Source: Salinisphaera hydrothermalis C41B8
GTDB taxonomy: Bacteria; Pseudomonadota; Gammaproteobacteria; Nevskiales; Salinisphaeraceae
Reading direction: 5' to 3'
Length of the DNA: 64,000 bases
Assembly: GCF_000732535.1 (NCBI RefSeq)
Contig: NZ_APNK01000005.1
Location: 1 to 64,000 of the forward strand
Both the position numbers and the translations under genes were made by a program. Positions 1-9,600 of this stretch are shown here, in pieces. Each line of letters opens with the position of its first letter. Position 1 is the first letter of the stretch. The notes below the pieces were generated by a model. That model made no database searches, had not been told where the DNA came from, and worked only from the letters and a program-made list of their open reading frames with translations.

Positions 1-205
1 GCGTGAGGTCGTATCTTGACCACCCGCACAGCCTCAAAACAGAGGGGGCGCCCGGACGCTTACGCCGGGTGCGCGCTCAGACCAGCCCTTCGGGGCACCC
101 GCTCGGGCCCAGGGCGGTGTCAGAGGCGCCTTGTGTGGCGCCACCACACCGCGTCGCCCCTTCCTACCCCTACCGCCCGAGCAGGCGCCGCAGTCCGCGC
201 CGTCC
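1..205. other. Left edge of window, no supported gene
   Basis: All frames here are either interrupted or look like GC-rich shadow frames with proline- and arginine-rich translations. A frame is open from about 20 to a TAG at 206-208 but has no ATG or GTG start. I see nothing I can name. The segment runs straight into the inverted-repeat element that starts at 206. Confidence 0.4.
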
Positions 206-493
206 TAGGGCGTGTTGAGGTTTCGTGCGAGCGCCGCGTTGGAGACCGCAAATCGTGACCGGCAAGGCGGGAGTCGCCGCGTCGTGGCGTGCCACGACCC
301 AGACTCGCAACGCCGCCGGGCGGGATTTGCGGCCCAACCCTTCGGGACAAGCGCTGTTTTGCGGCAATCCAGCGTTATAGCTCTCTCGCGTAGAAAACAA
401 CTACGCCACGTTCGCTACGCCTCGTCTTGCCGCCCCTAGTTAATTTTCAGGGAGCGCTTGGCGCGGACTCGCACGAAACCTCAACACGCCCTA
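206..493. repeat. TA-flanked inverted-repeat element, full copy 1
   Basis: A 288-bp non-coding element. Its two ends form a perfect 26-bp inverted repeat that starts TAGGGCGTGTTGAGG and, at the far end, reads as the complement. Inside are a perfect 8-bp hairpin (281-298, GTCGTGGC/GCCACGAC) and a 6-bp hairpin (388-406, GCGTAG/CTACGC). The same layout recurs at 37129-37427 and, more divergent, at 35455-35726. No open frame inside looks coding and there is no transposase. The size, the TA at both borders and the roughly 26-bp ends resemble MITE-like elements such as the Correia elements of Neisseria, but I do not recognise this particular family. Confidence 0.8.
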
Positions 494-509
494 ATGGAAT
501 AGGCTCTTA
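494..509. repeat. Half copy of a short palindrome
   Basis: The sequence ATGGAATAGGCTCTTA matches the right half of the 25-bp palindrome at 13151-13175. It directly abuts the right end of the inverted-repeat element at 206-493, which may have inserted into or next to it. The terminal TTA at 507-509 is the stop codon (TAA) of the hydrolase gene on the minus strand. Confidence 0.55.
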
Positions 510-1673
510 ATCGATCCCCAAAGGGTTCGAGATCCGCAGCTGCCAGATACCATCGGCGTTGCGTTCGGCCACCTGGGTCGCAACGCCGCGCTCTACGATC
601 TCGTCGTGATCGGGCGACGTCATACGGATTGTCCAGTCGAGTAGCAGTAGCGCGACGTCCCCGCTCGCGATGACCCGGCGAACGCCGTTACGTATTTGGG
701 GCCGTGCGGCCATTAACCGAGCAATTGCCTCGCGCAGTGCGCCGTGACCTTCGGCGATCGTGCGGCCATCCTGCATCCGCATCTTTGCCTCCGGGTGAAA
801 GAGCGACATCACCGCGTCGAGATCGCCGCGATTGATTGCGGCATCGAATACGGCGGGCACCTGCTCCGGCCGTGTCGCCGTACGACATACACCCGAACAT
901 TCGGTGTCGACGAATTCGACGATGGCCGACGCCAGCGCTTGCGGCGCCTCCAGCGGTATGAGATGCCCAACGTCCGGCAGGACCTGCATCGTCGCGCCGG
1001 GCAGCGATGGCAGCACGAGTCGTCGCAGCATATCCACGCCATCGACCTTGTCGTGTTGGCCGCCGATCACCCGAACCGGCACGTCGATCCGCGCCAGATC
1101 GGCACTCACATCCTCCGAAATCGCGCCATGCGGCCAGAACTGTTTGGCAGCTTCTGCCCCGCCCAGGCTGTCGGCGATCACCTGATCGCGCATCGCGGGC
1201 GATAAGGCCCGTTCGGTCAGAACATTATCGATCGTCCAGCCGACCGATTCCGGCGCGGCATAGGCAGCCGCCATCCCGTCGCGTTCCGGCTGCGGCAACG
1301 ATTTACCCTCGGCCGGCGACGGCGCCACCAGTACGAGCCCCGCCAAACCGCCGGGCCGACGCGAAGCCAGCAGCTGGGCCACCTTGCCGCCCATCGAATG
1401 CCCGACCAGCACATAGCGATCCATGTCGAGAGCGGCAACCGCTGCTTCAACGTCATCGGCCATGGTGGCGATATCGTAGCCGTCGTCCGGACGATCCGAC
1501 TGGCCCCATCCCCGAGCATCCAGCGCGACCTTGCGAAGATTCGCCGGCAGCGCTGCCATCACCGGGTGCCAGGTCCGTGCCGTGCCGCCCCAGTAGTGTA
1601 GAAAAACAAGGGCCAGAGAGCCGCTGCCGCTGTCGTCGGCATGCAGCGTCAGCCCGTTCGCGGTGATCTTCAT
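507..1673 (-). CDS. Alpha/beta hydrolase fused to a SnoaL-like domain
   Basis: A 388-residue two-domain protein. Residues 1-255 are an alpha/beta hydrolase: the nucleophile elbow GHSMGG puts the catalytic serine at 93, with likely acid Asp208 (GGQHDKVDG) and base His237 (DVGHLIP). Residues about 265-385 look like a SnoaL/NTF2-like fold (FDAAINRGDLDAVMSLFHPEA, then a GVRRVIASGDVALLLLDW strand region). No signal peptide is seen, so the protein is probably cytoplasmic. The ATG is preceded by TAGGAG at a 7-nt spacing. The gene is divergent from the LysR gene at 1794, its likely regulator. The substrate cannot be read from the sequence; esterase, lactonase or haloperoxidase-like activity are all possible. 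The fusion is less common than either domain alone. Confidence 0.85.
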   Translation of the reverse strand: MKITANGLTLHADDSGSGSLALVFLHYWGGTARTWHPVMAALPANLRKVALDARGWGQSDRPDDGYDIATMADDVEAAVAALDMDRYVLVGHSMGGKVAQLLASRRPGGLAGLVLVAPSPAEGKSLPQPERDGMAAAYAAPESVGWTIDNVLTERALSPAMRDQVIADSLGGAEAAKQFWPHGAISEDVSADLARIDVPVRVIGGQHDKVDGVDMLRRLVLPSLPGATMQVLPDVGHLIPLEAPQALASAIVEFVDTECSGVCRTATRPEQVPAVFDAAINRGDLDAVMSLFHPEAKMRMQDGRTIAEGHGALREAIARLMAARPQIRNGVRRVIASGDVALLLLDWTIRMTSPDHDEIVERGVATQVAERNADGIWQLRISNPLGID

Positions 1674-1767
1674 GGTTTAACTCCTATGAGTGAGAGACAG
1701 CTCAAACGCCGAAACAGATCATAGAAGACCTCGATTCAGGCGATAATCCGTCGCCTGCGATATGCAC

Positions 1768-1786
1768 TCGATAATATAGGTATCGA
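1768..1786. promoter_or_regulatory. Candidate LysR operator
   Basis: TCGATA and TATCGA form a perfect inverted repeat separated by 7 bases, which fits the T-N11-A pattern of LysR boxes. It lies 8 bp upstream of the LysR start codon and about 95 bp upstream of the divergent hydrolase start, so it could serve autoregulation and control of the hydrolase. Confidence 0.5.
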
Positions 1787-1793
1787 ATAAACC

Positions 1794-2699
1794 ATGGACC
1801 GATTCACTGGACTTGCGGTTTTCACAGCGGCCGTCGAACACGGCAGCCTGGCGGCGGCGGCACGAACCCTGGGCATAACGCCGGCCATGGCCGGCAAGCA
1901 TCTCGCCGCGATCGAGGCGTCGCTGGGCGTGCGACTCATGCACCGAACCACCCGTCGCCTCCATCTAACCGACGTCGGCCAAGACTATTACCAACGCAGC
2001 CGGCACATCCTCGAATCGCTCGAAGACGCCGACCGCGCCGCTCGCGAATTGCAGGACCAGCCCCGTGGCACATTGCGCGTCACCGCCCCAACGACGTTCG
2101 GCGCACTGCACATGGGCGGCGCGGTCGCCGAGTATATTCAGCGCTACCCCGATGTCGACGTCGAGATGACGCTCGACGACCGCTTTGTCGATCTTGTGGC
2201 CGGCGGTTTCGATGTCGCCATTCGCATCGGCGACCTGCCGGACTCCAGCCTAGTGGCGCGCCCCCTGGCACGCACCGAGATGATCGCCTGCGCCGCCCCG
2301 TCCTATCTCGCCGAACACGGCCGCCCGACGTCCCCCGCGGATCTGAGCCACCACGATCGGCTCGCGTTTAGCGAAGCCATCTCGGCGGACGACTGGGGTT
2401 TCACCGACGCCACCGGCCAGATGCACAACGTGGCAGGTCGATCACGGTTCTCGGCCAACAACATGGAAATGCTGCTGGCCGCCGCCCTACGCGGCGCCGG
2501 CATCGCCTACGGCCCCAGCTTTGTCTTCCACCGGCATCTTGCCAGCCAGGACTTGGAACAAATCTTGACGAATTACACCACCCGGAGCCTCGGCATTCAT
2601 GCGGTCTATCCCTCGGCCCGTTTGGTCGGCGCCAAAGTTCGCCGCTTCATCGAGTTGCTCGAGGAATGGTTTGGCCGGCCGGATGAGTGGTTCAGCTAG
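1794..2699 (+). CDS. LysR-family transcriptional regulator
   Basis: A 301-residue LysR-type regulator of the usual family length. The N-terminal winged helix-turn-helix is clear (FTAAVEHGSLAAAARTLGI, then the recognition region SLGVRLMHRTTRRLHLTD). It is followed by the periplasmic-binding-protein-like effector domain (RGTLRVTAPTTFG starting near residue 90). It resembles the CrgA/YafC branch. It is transcribed away from the alpha/beta hydrolase with a 120-bp gap holding a LysR-type palindrome at 1768-1786, so it probably controls that gene and itself. The inducer is unknown. Confidence 0.9.
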   Translation: MDRFTGLAVFTAAVEHGSLAAAARTLGITPAMAGKHLAAIEASLGVRLMHRTTRRLHLTDVGQDYYQRSRHILESLEDADRAARELQDQPRGTLRVTAPTTFGALHMGGAVAEYIQRYPDVDVEMTLDDRFVDLVAGGFDVAIRIGDLPDSSLVARPLARTEMIACAAPSYLAEHGRPTSPADLSHHDRLAFSEAISADDWGFTDATGQMHNVAGRSRFSANNMEMLLAAALRGAGIAYGPSFVFHRHLASQDLEQILTNYTTRSLGIHAVYPSARLVGAKVRRFIELLEEWFGRPDEWFS

Positions 2700-2781
2700 A
2701 GAACAAATGAGTACTCAAGGGAACGCGTCATGCGAGCTCAAGCGTGCACGGTGTCCGCACTCGACCCAAAGCGGACCCACC

Positions 2782-3381
2782 TTATCCCCCCAGCCCGATC
2801 ACCGGATAAAGCGACGCAACAAGCAGGCCTGCCATCGCGATGTTAAAGACCCGCCGGCGTCGGGCGTTCGACAACCACTCACGGACAATCGTGCCTAACC
2901 AGGCCCATACCGAAATCGCCGGGAAGCAGACCAGCGCAAAGGCCGCCGCAACAAGCGCGACCGATAGAAGCGAACGGTCGGGCGCGTAAATCGTGATCGC
3001 CGACAAGCCGATCGCCCATGCCTTCGGATTTACCCACTGGAAGGCCGCGGCCTGCACGAAAGTCATGGGGCGACGGTCCGTTGATGCCTCTTTCAACGGT
3101 TCGGCAGTAGCCACTTTCCACGCAAGCCAGAGCAGGTAGGCAATCGATATGGCCTGAAGCACGGTACGAACAACGGGATAAGTGTCGAACAGAGCAATCA
3201 ACCCGACGCCGGCGAGCCAGGTCAGCGCCGTAAGGCCGGCGACGATCCCCATCATATGCGGCAAGGTTCTGCGAAATCCGAAATTCGCGCCCGACGCCAT
3301 CAGCATCAGGTTATTCGGGCCCGGGGTTGCCGTGGTTACGAAGGCAAAGCCGAAAAGAGCCGCCAATACGGAAAAACTCAT
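2782..3381 (-). CDS. LysE/RhtB-family amino-acid exporter
   Basis: An inner-membrane protein of about 199 residues with six hydrophobic segments. The family signature TPGPNNLMLMASG sits near residues 19-31 and is followed by GFRRTLPHMMGIVAG, both typical of LysE/RhtB exporters. I chose the ATG at 3381 because the longer frame begins with a TTG and would add eight residues before the conserved start. It is transcribed divergently from an Lrp/AsnC regulator at 3483, a common arrangement in which the regulator senses an amino acid and induces its export. The exported amino acid cannot be predicted. Confidence 0.9.
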   Translation of the reverse strand: MSFSVLAALFGFAFVTTATPGPNNLMLMASGANFGFRRTLPHMMGIVAGLTALTWLAGVGLIALFDTYPVVRTVLQAISIAYLLWLAWKVATAEPLKEASTDRRPMTFVQAAAFQWVNPKAWAIGLSAITIYAPDRSLLSVALVAAAFALVCFPAISVWAWLGTIVREWLSNARRRRVFNIAMAGLLVASLYPVIGLGG

Positions 3382-3482
3382 GGCACATTCACTTATTGCG
3401 ATCAAACCTGCAGCAATTTTAATCGGTCCTTTTCGCAGTATATGGTCTAATTTGATCGTTTATATCTAATAATTTGCAATAT

Positions 3483-3935
3483 ATGAAAAAAATTGACGCG
3501 AAAGATCGGCGAATATTGCACGAGTTGAAGCATGACGGGCGAATGAGCAACGTGGAGCTCGCAGAACGTGTCAATCTCTCGCCGTCGACCTGCCTGCGCC
3601 GCGTCCAAGAACTCGAGCGTGCGGGTGTCATCCGAGGCTACCGTGTTGTCACCGACCCCGAACGTTTGGGCCACGGTTTTGTGGCTTACGTTAGCGTTGG
3701 CCTATCACTGCATTCCAAGGCCGCGCTGGAAGACTTCGAAAACTCGATGCGACAAGCCGAGGAGGTAATCGAGTGCCACAACGTTGCTGGAACCTTCGAA
3801 TATCTGCTCCGTATAGAGAGCGAAGACCTCGCCAGCTATAAGCGTTTCCATTCCGAAAGGCTCGGCACACACCCTTATGTGAGCGCGATCACAACCTATC
3901 TAGTGATGCACTCGCCCAAGGACGAACGCGCTTGA
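3483..3935 (+). CDS. Lrp/AsnC-family transcriptional regulator
   Basis: A 150-residue Lrp/AsnC regulator. Residues about 4-60 form the helix-turn-helix (KIDAKDRRILHELKHDGRM, then ELAERVNLSPSTCLRRVQEL) and the rest is the RAM ligand-binding domain (HNVAGTFEYLLRIESEDLASY). The ATG at 3483 is taken as the start; a TTG three codons upstream is possible. The gene faces away from the LysE-type exporter across a short AT-rich gap (3382-3482) that probably carries its binding sites, so local control of amino-acid export is the likely role. Confidence 0.9.
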   Translation: MKKIDAKDRRILHELKHDGRMSNVELAERVNLSPSTCLRRVQELERAGVIRGYRVVTDPERLGHGFVAYVSVGLSLHSKAALEDFENSMRQAEEVIECHNVAGTFEYLLRIESEDLASYKRFHSERLGTHPYVSAITTYLVMHSPKDERA

Positions 3936-4364
3936 GCGATCATCGGGACGTGGCGTGTCAAGATTCGAATCGCCGGCTTCGTCGGTCGCAGGATTCGACC
4001 TCTCTGTAGAGACCGCGTTGATCGCGCGAAACTTGGCTGATGCACGTGTTTTCGAGCTTTCCGACAGTCTGCTATGGGCCGATAGCCGACGCTACACAGG
4101 TAGCCTAACTGTACTCCGCTAGCCTCGACGAAGACCCGTTGATCGGCAATAGAGACGGAGCAAGGCCGGACAACTGCGTCGTGGCCCCATCATCTCGTCG
4201 CGCGACGTGCCTATGCCTGCCTTATCTGCGTTGATCTGCGGACAGTCACTGGCGAACGACGGCAACGAGACTTAACGAACCACGAAACCTCGCTTGTCCA
4301 CCCAGCAATTGTCGCCGTGGCCCGGCCGGATTAGCGTAGTGGCGGATTCCAAACGGTGACCGCC
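3936..4364. other. Intergenic region, no gene seen
   Basis: About 430 bp lie between the Lrp gene and the CoA-transferase gene. No frame with coding character is visible on either strand, and I see no strong hairpin, tRNA or repeat copy. It probably holds the promoter of the CoA-transferase operon, but I cannot place a convincing -35/-10 pair. Confidence 0.4.
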
Positions 4365-5606
4365 ATGACCGAACCCTCCGCCGCTTCGCCCCACTCTTCC
4401 AATCAGGCTCTGTCCGGCATCAAGGTGCTGGAACTTGGCCAGCTGATTGCCGGGCCGTTCGCGGCCAAGCTGTTCGGCGAGTTCGGGGCCGATGTGATCA
4501 AGATCGAACCGCCCGGCACCGGCGATCCGCTGCGCCGCTGGCGGGTGATGCGCGATGGCACGTCGCTTTGGTGGCATGTGCAGACGCGCAACAAGCGCTC
4601 GGTGTCGCTGGATCTGAAATCCGAGGACGGCCAGGCGATCGTGAAGAAGCTGGTCGCCGAGGCGGATATCGTGATCGAGAATTTCTCGCCCGGACGGCTG
4701 GAAAAATGGGGACTCGGCTGGGAGGATCTGGCCGCGATCAACCCCGGCTTGATCATGGTGCGGATTTCCGGCTACGGCCAGACCGGGCCGTATCGGGACC
4801 TGCCCGGCTTCGGCGTCATCGGCGAAGCCATGGGCGGCCTGCGTTATCTATCCGGGCATCCCGGCGAGTCGTCGGTGCGCGTGGGGGTATCGATCGGCGA
4901 TTCGCTGGCCGCGCTGTACGGCGTGATCGGCGCGCTGCTGGCGCTGCATGAACGCGCCCGTTCCAGCCAGGGCCAGTACATCGACGTGGCGCTGTATGAA
5001 TCGGTGTTCGCGATGATGGAATCGCTCATTCCGGAATACGATGCGGCGGGCGTGGTGCGCGAGCCAAGCGGCAGCGCCCTGCCCGGCATCACGCCGTCCA
5101 ATGCCTATCCCTGCGCCGATGGTTCGGAAGTCCTGATTGCCGGCAACGGCGACTCGATCTTCAAGCGCCTGATGACCGCCATCGGCCGCGCGGATCTGGC
5201 CGAGGACCCGGATCTGGCTCACAACGACGGCCGCGCCAAGCAGGCCGAGCGGATCGACGGCGCCATCGCCGAATGGAGCCACGCCCACTCGCGCGAGGAC
5301 GTGCTGGCGACGCTCGAAGCCGCCCGCGTGCCGGCTGGCCGGCCCTACACCGCGGCCGACATCGTCGCCGACGAACACTACGCGGCCCGTCGCATGATCG
5401 AGACCATCACCACCGCCGAAGGGCGCAAGCTGAAAGTGCCGGCCGTGATGCCGCGCTTGTCGCGCACGCCCGGGCGCATCCAGGGCGGCGGCCCGGCGCT
5501 GGGCGCGCATACCCGCGCGGTGATGGACGAACTGGGCATCGATCGAGAAACCCAGGACGCGCTGTACGAGCGCGGCGTTCTGTACGACTCGGAGCATGGA
5601 CAATGA
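4365..5606 (+). CDS. Class III (CaiB/BaiF) CoA-transferase
   Basis: A protein of about 413 residues in the class III CoA-transferase family, which moves CoA between carboxylic acids. Visible family features are GIKVLELGQLIAGPFAAK near the N-terminus, KIEPPGTGDPLR, IENFSPGRLEKWGL, and the VSIGDSLAALYG stretch, whose aspartate is in the place of the catalytic Asp. The ATG at 4365 has GGTGA five bases upstream; a GTG at 4356 is the alternative. Its stop overlaps the start of the HMG-CoA lyase gene (ATGA), so the two are translationally coupled. Human SUGCT, of this family, accepts glutarate and 3-hydroxy-3-methylglutarate; a similar substrate here is an inference from the neighbour. Confidence 0.88.
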   Translation: MTEPSAASPHSSNQALSGIKVLELGQLIAGPFAAKLFGEFGADVIKIEPPGTGDPLRRWRVMRDGTSLWWHVQTRNKRSVSLDLKSEDGQAIVKKLVAEADIVIENFSPGRLEKWGLGWEDLAAINPGLIMVRISGYGQTGPYRDLPGFGVIGEAMGGLRYLSGHPGESSVRVGVSIGDSLAALYGVIGALLALHERARSSQGQYIDVALYESVFAMMESLIPEYDAAGVVREPSGSALPGITPSNAYPCADGSEVLIAGNGDSIFKRLMTAIGRADLAEDPDLAHNDGRAKQAERIDGAIAEWSHAHSREDVLATLEAARVPAGRPYTAADIVADEHYAARRMIETITTAEGRKLKVPAVMPRLSRTPGRIQGGGPALGAHTRAVMDELGIDRETQDALYERGVLYDSEHGQ

Positions 5607-6535
5607 GCGATCGCGTATTCATCAACGACGTCGCTGCCCGTGACGGCTTCCAGATCGAGGCCCGCTGGATCGAGACGGCCGACAAGATCGCCTTCATCGA
5701 CCGGCTGTCGGCCACCGGGCTGGCCAAGATCGAGGCGACCTCGTTCACCTCGCCTAAGGCGATCCCGAATCTGGCGGATGCCGCCGACGTGATGCGCGGC
5801 ATCCGGCGCGCTGCTGACGTCGTTTACGTGGCCCTGATTCCGAACGCGAAAGGTGTCGAGCGTGCACTCGACGCCTGCACCGACGAACTCAATTTCGTGA
5901 TGTCGGCCTCCGATAGCCACGGCCGCGCCAATCTGCGCATGACCGCCGACCAGTCGCTGGCGCGCTTCGCCGACATGGTCCGCGCGGCCGAAGGTACGTC
6001 CGCACGCCTGAATGCGTCCATCTCCACGGCTTTCGGTTGCCCATTCGAAGGCACGGTGCCCGCCGCGCGCGTGCTGGAGATCGTCGATCGCATCGAAGAT
6101 CTTGGCATTGCCGGCGTCACGCTCTGCGATACCACCGGGGTGGCCAACCCGTTGCAGGTGGCGGCCCTTTGCGAGGCCGTGCACGAACGCCATCCACGCA
6201 TCAGGCTCACTCTGCATCCGCACAATACCCGCGGCATGGGCCTGGCCAACGCGCTGGCCGCCTGGCAGGTCGGCGTCCGACACTTTGACGCTGCCCTGGG
6301 CGGCCTCGGCGGCTGTCCCTACGCGCCGGGCGCCTCGGGCAATATCTGCACCGAAGATCTGGTGCATATGTTCGAGTGTATGGGCGTGTCCACCGGTGTC
6401 GACCTGGACGCTCTGATCGCGACCAGCGAGACCCTGCCCGAACTCATCGGCCACGACGTCCCAGGCCAGGTCGTCAAGGCCGGCAAGGCGGATCGGCGCT
6501 ATCCGCTGCCGGCGGCCGTAGCTGAACGCCAATGA
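5603..6535 (+). CDS. mvaB: Hydroxymethylglutaryl-CoA lyase family protein
   Basis: A 310-residue TIM-barrel lyase of the HMG-CoA lyase/homocitrate synthase superfamily. It begins VFINDVAARDGFQIE, holding the conserved Arg-Asp pair, and contains the metal-binding HPHNTRGMGLANALAA and the GGLGGCPYAPGASGN loop with its catalytic cysteine. The enzyme cleaves HMG-CoA to acetoacetate and acetyl-CoA, normally in leucine breakdown. Here the start codon overlaps the stop of the CoA-transferase, and no methylcrotonyl-CoA carboxylase genes are nearby, so it may use CoA-thioesters made by that partner. A related substrate such as a citramalyl-type CoA-ester is possible. Confidence 0.85.
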   Translation: MSDRVFINDVAARDGFQIEARWIETADKIAFIDRLSATGLAKIEATSFTSPKAIPNLADAADVMRGIRRAADVVYVALIPNAKGVERALDACTDELNFVMSASDSHGRANLRMTADQSLARFADMVRAAEGTSARLNASISTAFGCPFEGTVPAARVLEIVDRIEDLGIAGVTLCDTTGVANPLQVAALCEAVHERHPRIRLTLHPHNTRGMGLANALAAWQVGVRHFDAALGGLGGCPYAPGASGNICTEDLVHMFECMGVSTGVDLDALIATSETLPELIGHDVPGQVVKAGKADRRYPLPAAVAERQ

Positions 6536-6544
6536 TCATGCCCG

Positions 6545-6570
6545 CGAAACAAGCCTAACCGCTTGTTTCG
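6545..6570. terminator. Hairpin downstream of the lyase gene
   Basis: CGAAACAAGC and GCTTGTTTCG form a perfect 10-bp stem around a 6-base loop, 10 bp after the lyase stop codon. There is no T-tract, so it may be an mRNA-stabilising hairpin or a weak terminator separating the lyase from the dehydrogenase gene. Confidence 0.4.
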
Positions 6571-6639
6571 ACGGCCTGGCTGCCGGACAACCGCGATCGG
6601 GTTTATCCTGCGGGCAACGCTTTGCTCCGCTGGATTCTG

Positions 6640-9600
6640 ATGCTGCCGACCCTGCCGCCCGAGCACGCCCTCGACTCATTACACTGCGCCTTCGTCGAGC
6701 GCGTCGCCGCGCTCGGCTTTACCGGCGATATCGATACGAGCTACGCGACGCGCATCACGCTGGCCACCGACAACAGCGCTTTTCAGACGCTGCCGGCCGG
6801 CGTGTTCTTTCCGCGGGATGAAGCCGATATCGAGCGCGTCGCGAGCGCGCTTGCCGAGCCCGAGTTCCAGGCGGTCTATCTCGCCCCGCGCGGCGGCGGC
6901 ACCAGTACCATCGGCTGCTCGCTAACCGCCGGTTTCGTGCTCGACTGCTCGCGGCATATGAACCGGATCGTCTCGATCGATCCCAACGCGCGCGAGGTCA
7001 TCGTTCAGCCCGGCGTAGTGCTGGATCAATTGAACGCGGCGCTGGCCGAGCACGATCTGTTCTTCGCGCCGAACGTCGCCCCCTCCTCGCGCGCCACGCT
7101 CGGCGGCATGGCCAATACCGACGGCTGTGGCAAGGGCTCGCGCATTTACGGCAAAACCAGCGATCACGTGCTGGCCACTCGCGTGGTGCTTACCGACGGC
7201 GCGGCGCATGTGATCGACTCGCGTGATGACGCCCCCGCGCCCGACGCGCGCATCGCGGCCATCAACGATCGCGTCAAATCCATCATCGACGACAATCGCG
7301 GCGAGATCGCACGCGTCTTCCCGGATCTGTCTCGTTATCTGTCCGGCTACAACTTGGCCCAGGCGGTCGACGCACAGGGGCGTTGTCATCTCAACAAGCT
7401 GATCGGCGGCTCCGAGGGCACGCTCGCGCTGGTCTCGGAGCTCACCCTCAAGCTCACGCCCATCCCGAACACCACGGTGCTCTATGCGCTGCGCTACGAC
7501 AGCTTCGACGCGGCCCTGCGCGACGCCGAGCGGCTGGTCGAATACGACCCGAGCGCGATCGAATCGGTCGATGAAAAAGTCATGGGGCTGGCCCGCGACA
7601 ACCCGATCTACGAGCGGGTGCGGGACATGATCGAGAACGCCGACGGCAGCACGCCCGGCGCGGTCAATCTGGTCGAATTTGCCGGCCGCGATGCCTTGCC
7701 CGAGGGCGCGAGTCGACTCGACGCGGCGCTGAACAACGACGAAGCCGGTGCGACCGGGCATTATCGCGCCGAATCGGCCGAGCAGCGTGCGGCGCTCTGG
7801 GATCTGCGCAAGGGCGGCGTCGGCCTCCTCGGCTCGACGCCGGGGGCGAAAAAGCCGTTGCCGTTCGTCGAGGATACGGTGGTCGATCCACGCGTTCTGG
7901 CGGACTACGTCGCCGATTTTCGGGCGATTCTTGATGAATACGGCGTCGCCTACGGCATGTTCGGGCATATCGACGTCGGCTGTCTGCATGTGCGACCAGC
8001 GCTGGATCTGACCGATCCGGACGATGAGCGCATCATGCGCGAAATCACCACGCGGGTACGCCATCTGGCCGAGTCCTACGGTGGCCTGCTCTGGAACGAG
8101 CACGGCAAGGGCTATCGCTCGGAATACAACCGGCCGTTCTTCGGCGAGCCGCTGTATGGCGCGCTCGGCGATATCAAGCGGGCGTTTGATCCGCGCAACC
8201 AGCTCAACCCGGGTAAGATCGTGGCGCTCGAGCCCGAGCGTGTGCCGATCGCGGCCATGGATGCACCGACCCGCGGCACGTTCGACCGGCAAATCCCGGC
8301 CGATGAGCGCACGGCTTTTCCCGGCGCCATGCAGTGCAACGGCAACGGGGCTTGCTTCGACTACGATCCGGCGCATGTGATGTGTCCCTCGTATCGCGCC
8401 ACCCGTGATCGGCTGCATTCGCCGAAAGGCCGCGCGAGTGCGATGCGCGAATGGCTGCGCCAGCTCGCCGCGACCGGTCAGACCACCGCCGATCTGGTGC
8501 CGGCGGAATCGCCACTGTGGCTGCGTGCGGCACGGGACCTGGGTGCTGCGCCCACCGATCCCGAAGCGGATTTCTCGCATCAGGTCTGGCAAGCGATGGA
8601 CGGCTGTCTGTCCTGTCGAGCCTGCGCGACCCAGTGCCCGATTCGCGTCGACGTGCCGACGTTCAAGAGCGAGTTCCTGGCGCTGTATCACGGCCGCTAT
8701 GCTCGGCCACCGGCCGACTACGCGCTGGCCGGGCTCGAGACCGGCGCGGCGTGGGCGGCAAAGCTGCCGGGTCTGGCCAATACCGCCCTGCGTGTGCCGG
8801 CGCTTCGCCGCATCCTCGCCGACAAGCTCGGCTTGGTCGATCCGCCGGCGCTCAGCCGGCCGAGCCTCCCCGCCTGGCTGAAGCAGTATCCCGCATACCG
8901 CTATACGCCGGATAGCTGGGCGCTGATGGACGACCGCGAGCGCAAGCGCACCGTGTTCGTCTTCCAGGATGCCTTCACCAGCTTCTTCGACGCCCCGGTG
9001 GCCATCGCGGTGGTGGAACTGATCGCGGCGCTGGGTTACCGGCCCCAGGTGGTCCCGTTTTCAGCCAGCGGCAAGCCGCTGCACGTCAAAGGCTTTCTGC
9101 CCGAGTTCGAACGCACCGCGAACCGCCATGCCCGCGTTGTCGAGGCCGTGGCGGAACACGGACGGCCGCTTGTCGGCATCGAGCCTAGCGTGACGCTGGC
9201 GCTGGATACGGACTATCGCCAGGCCATCGGCCGGGCATTGCCGGTGCAGCCGTTCGAGCAATGGCTCGCCGCGGCGCTCGGCGAGCAGGCGCCCTCGGTC
9301 GTGGCCGACGCGTCCCCCACCTATCGACTGTTCAATCATTGCACGGCGCGCACCGAATCCTCGGCCAGCAGCCGGGCCTGGCGCGATGCGTTCGAACATC
9401 TCGGGCTGGTGCTCGAAACCGGCGATGTCGGCTGCTGTGGCATGAGCGGCGCGTATGGACACGAAGCCCGACATCGCGACACCTCGCAGGCGATCTTCGA
9501 GCTGTCGTGGGCGGAAACCCTGGCAGCATCGACACCGCAACCGCTGGTCCCGGGTTATAGCTGCCGGAGCCAGATCGCGCGTTTCCAGCAGAAAACGGCC

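Noticed and set aside
6922-8691. A 589-codon open frame on the minus strand
   Set aside because: It lies antisense to the ydiJ homologue, which keeps all its cofactor motifs; the frame shows only shadow composition.
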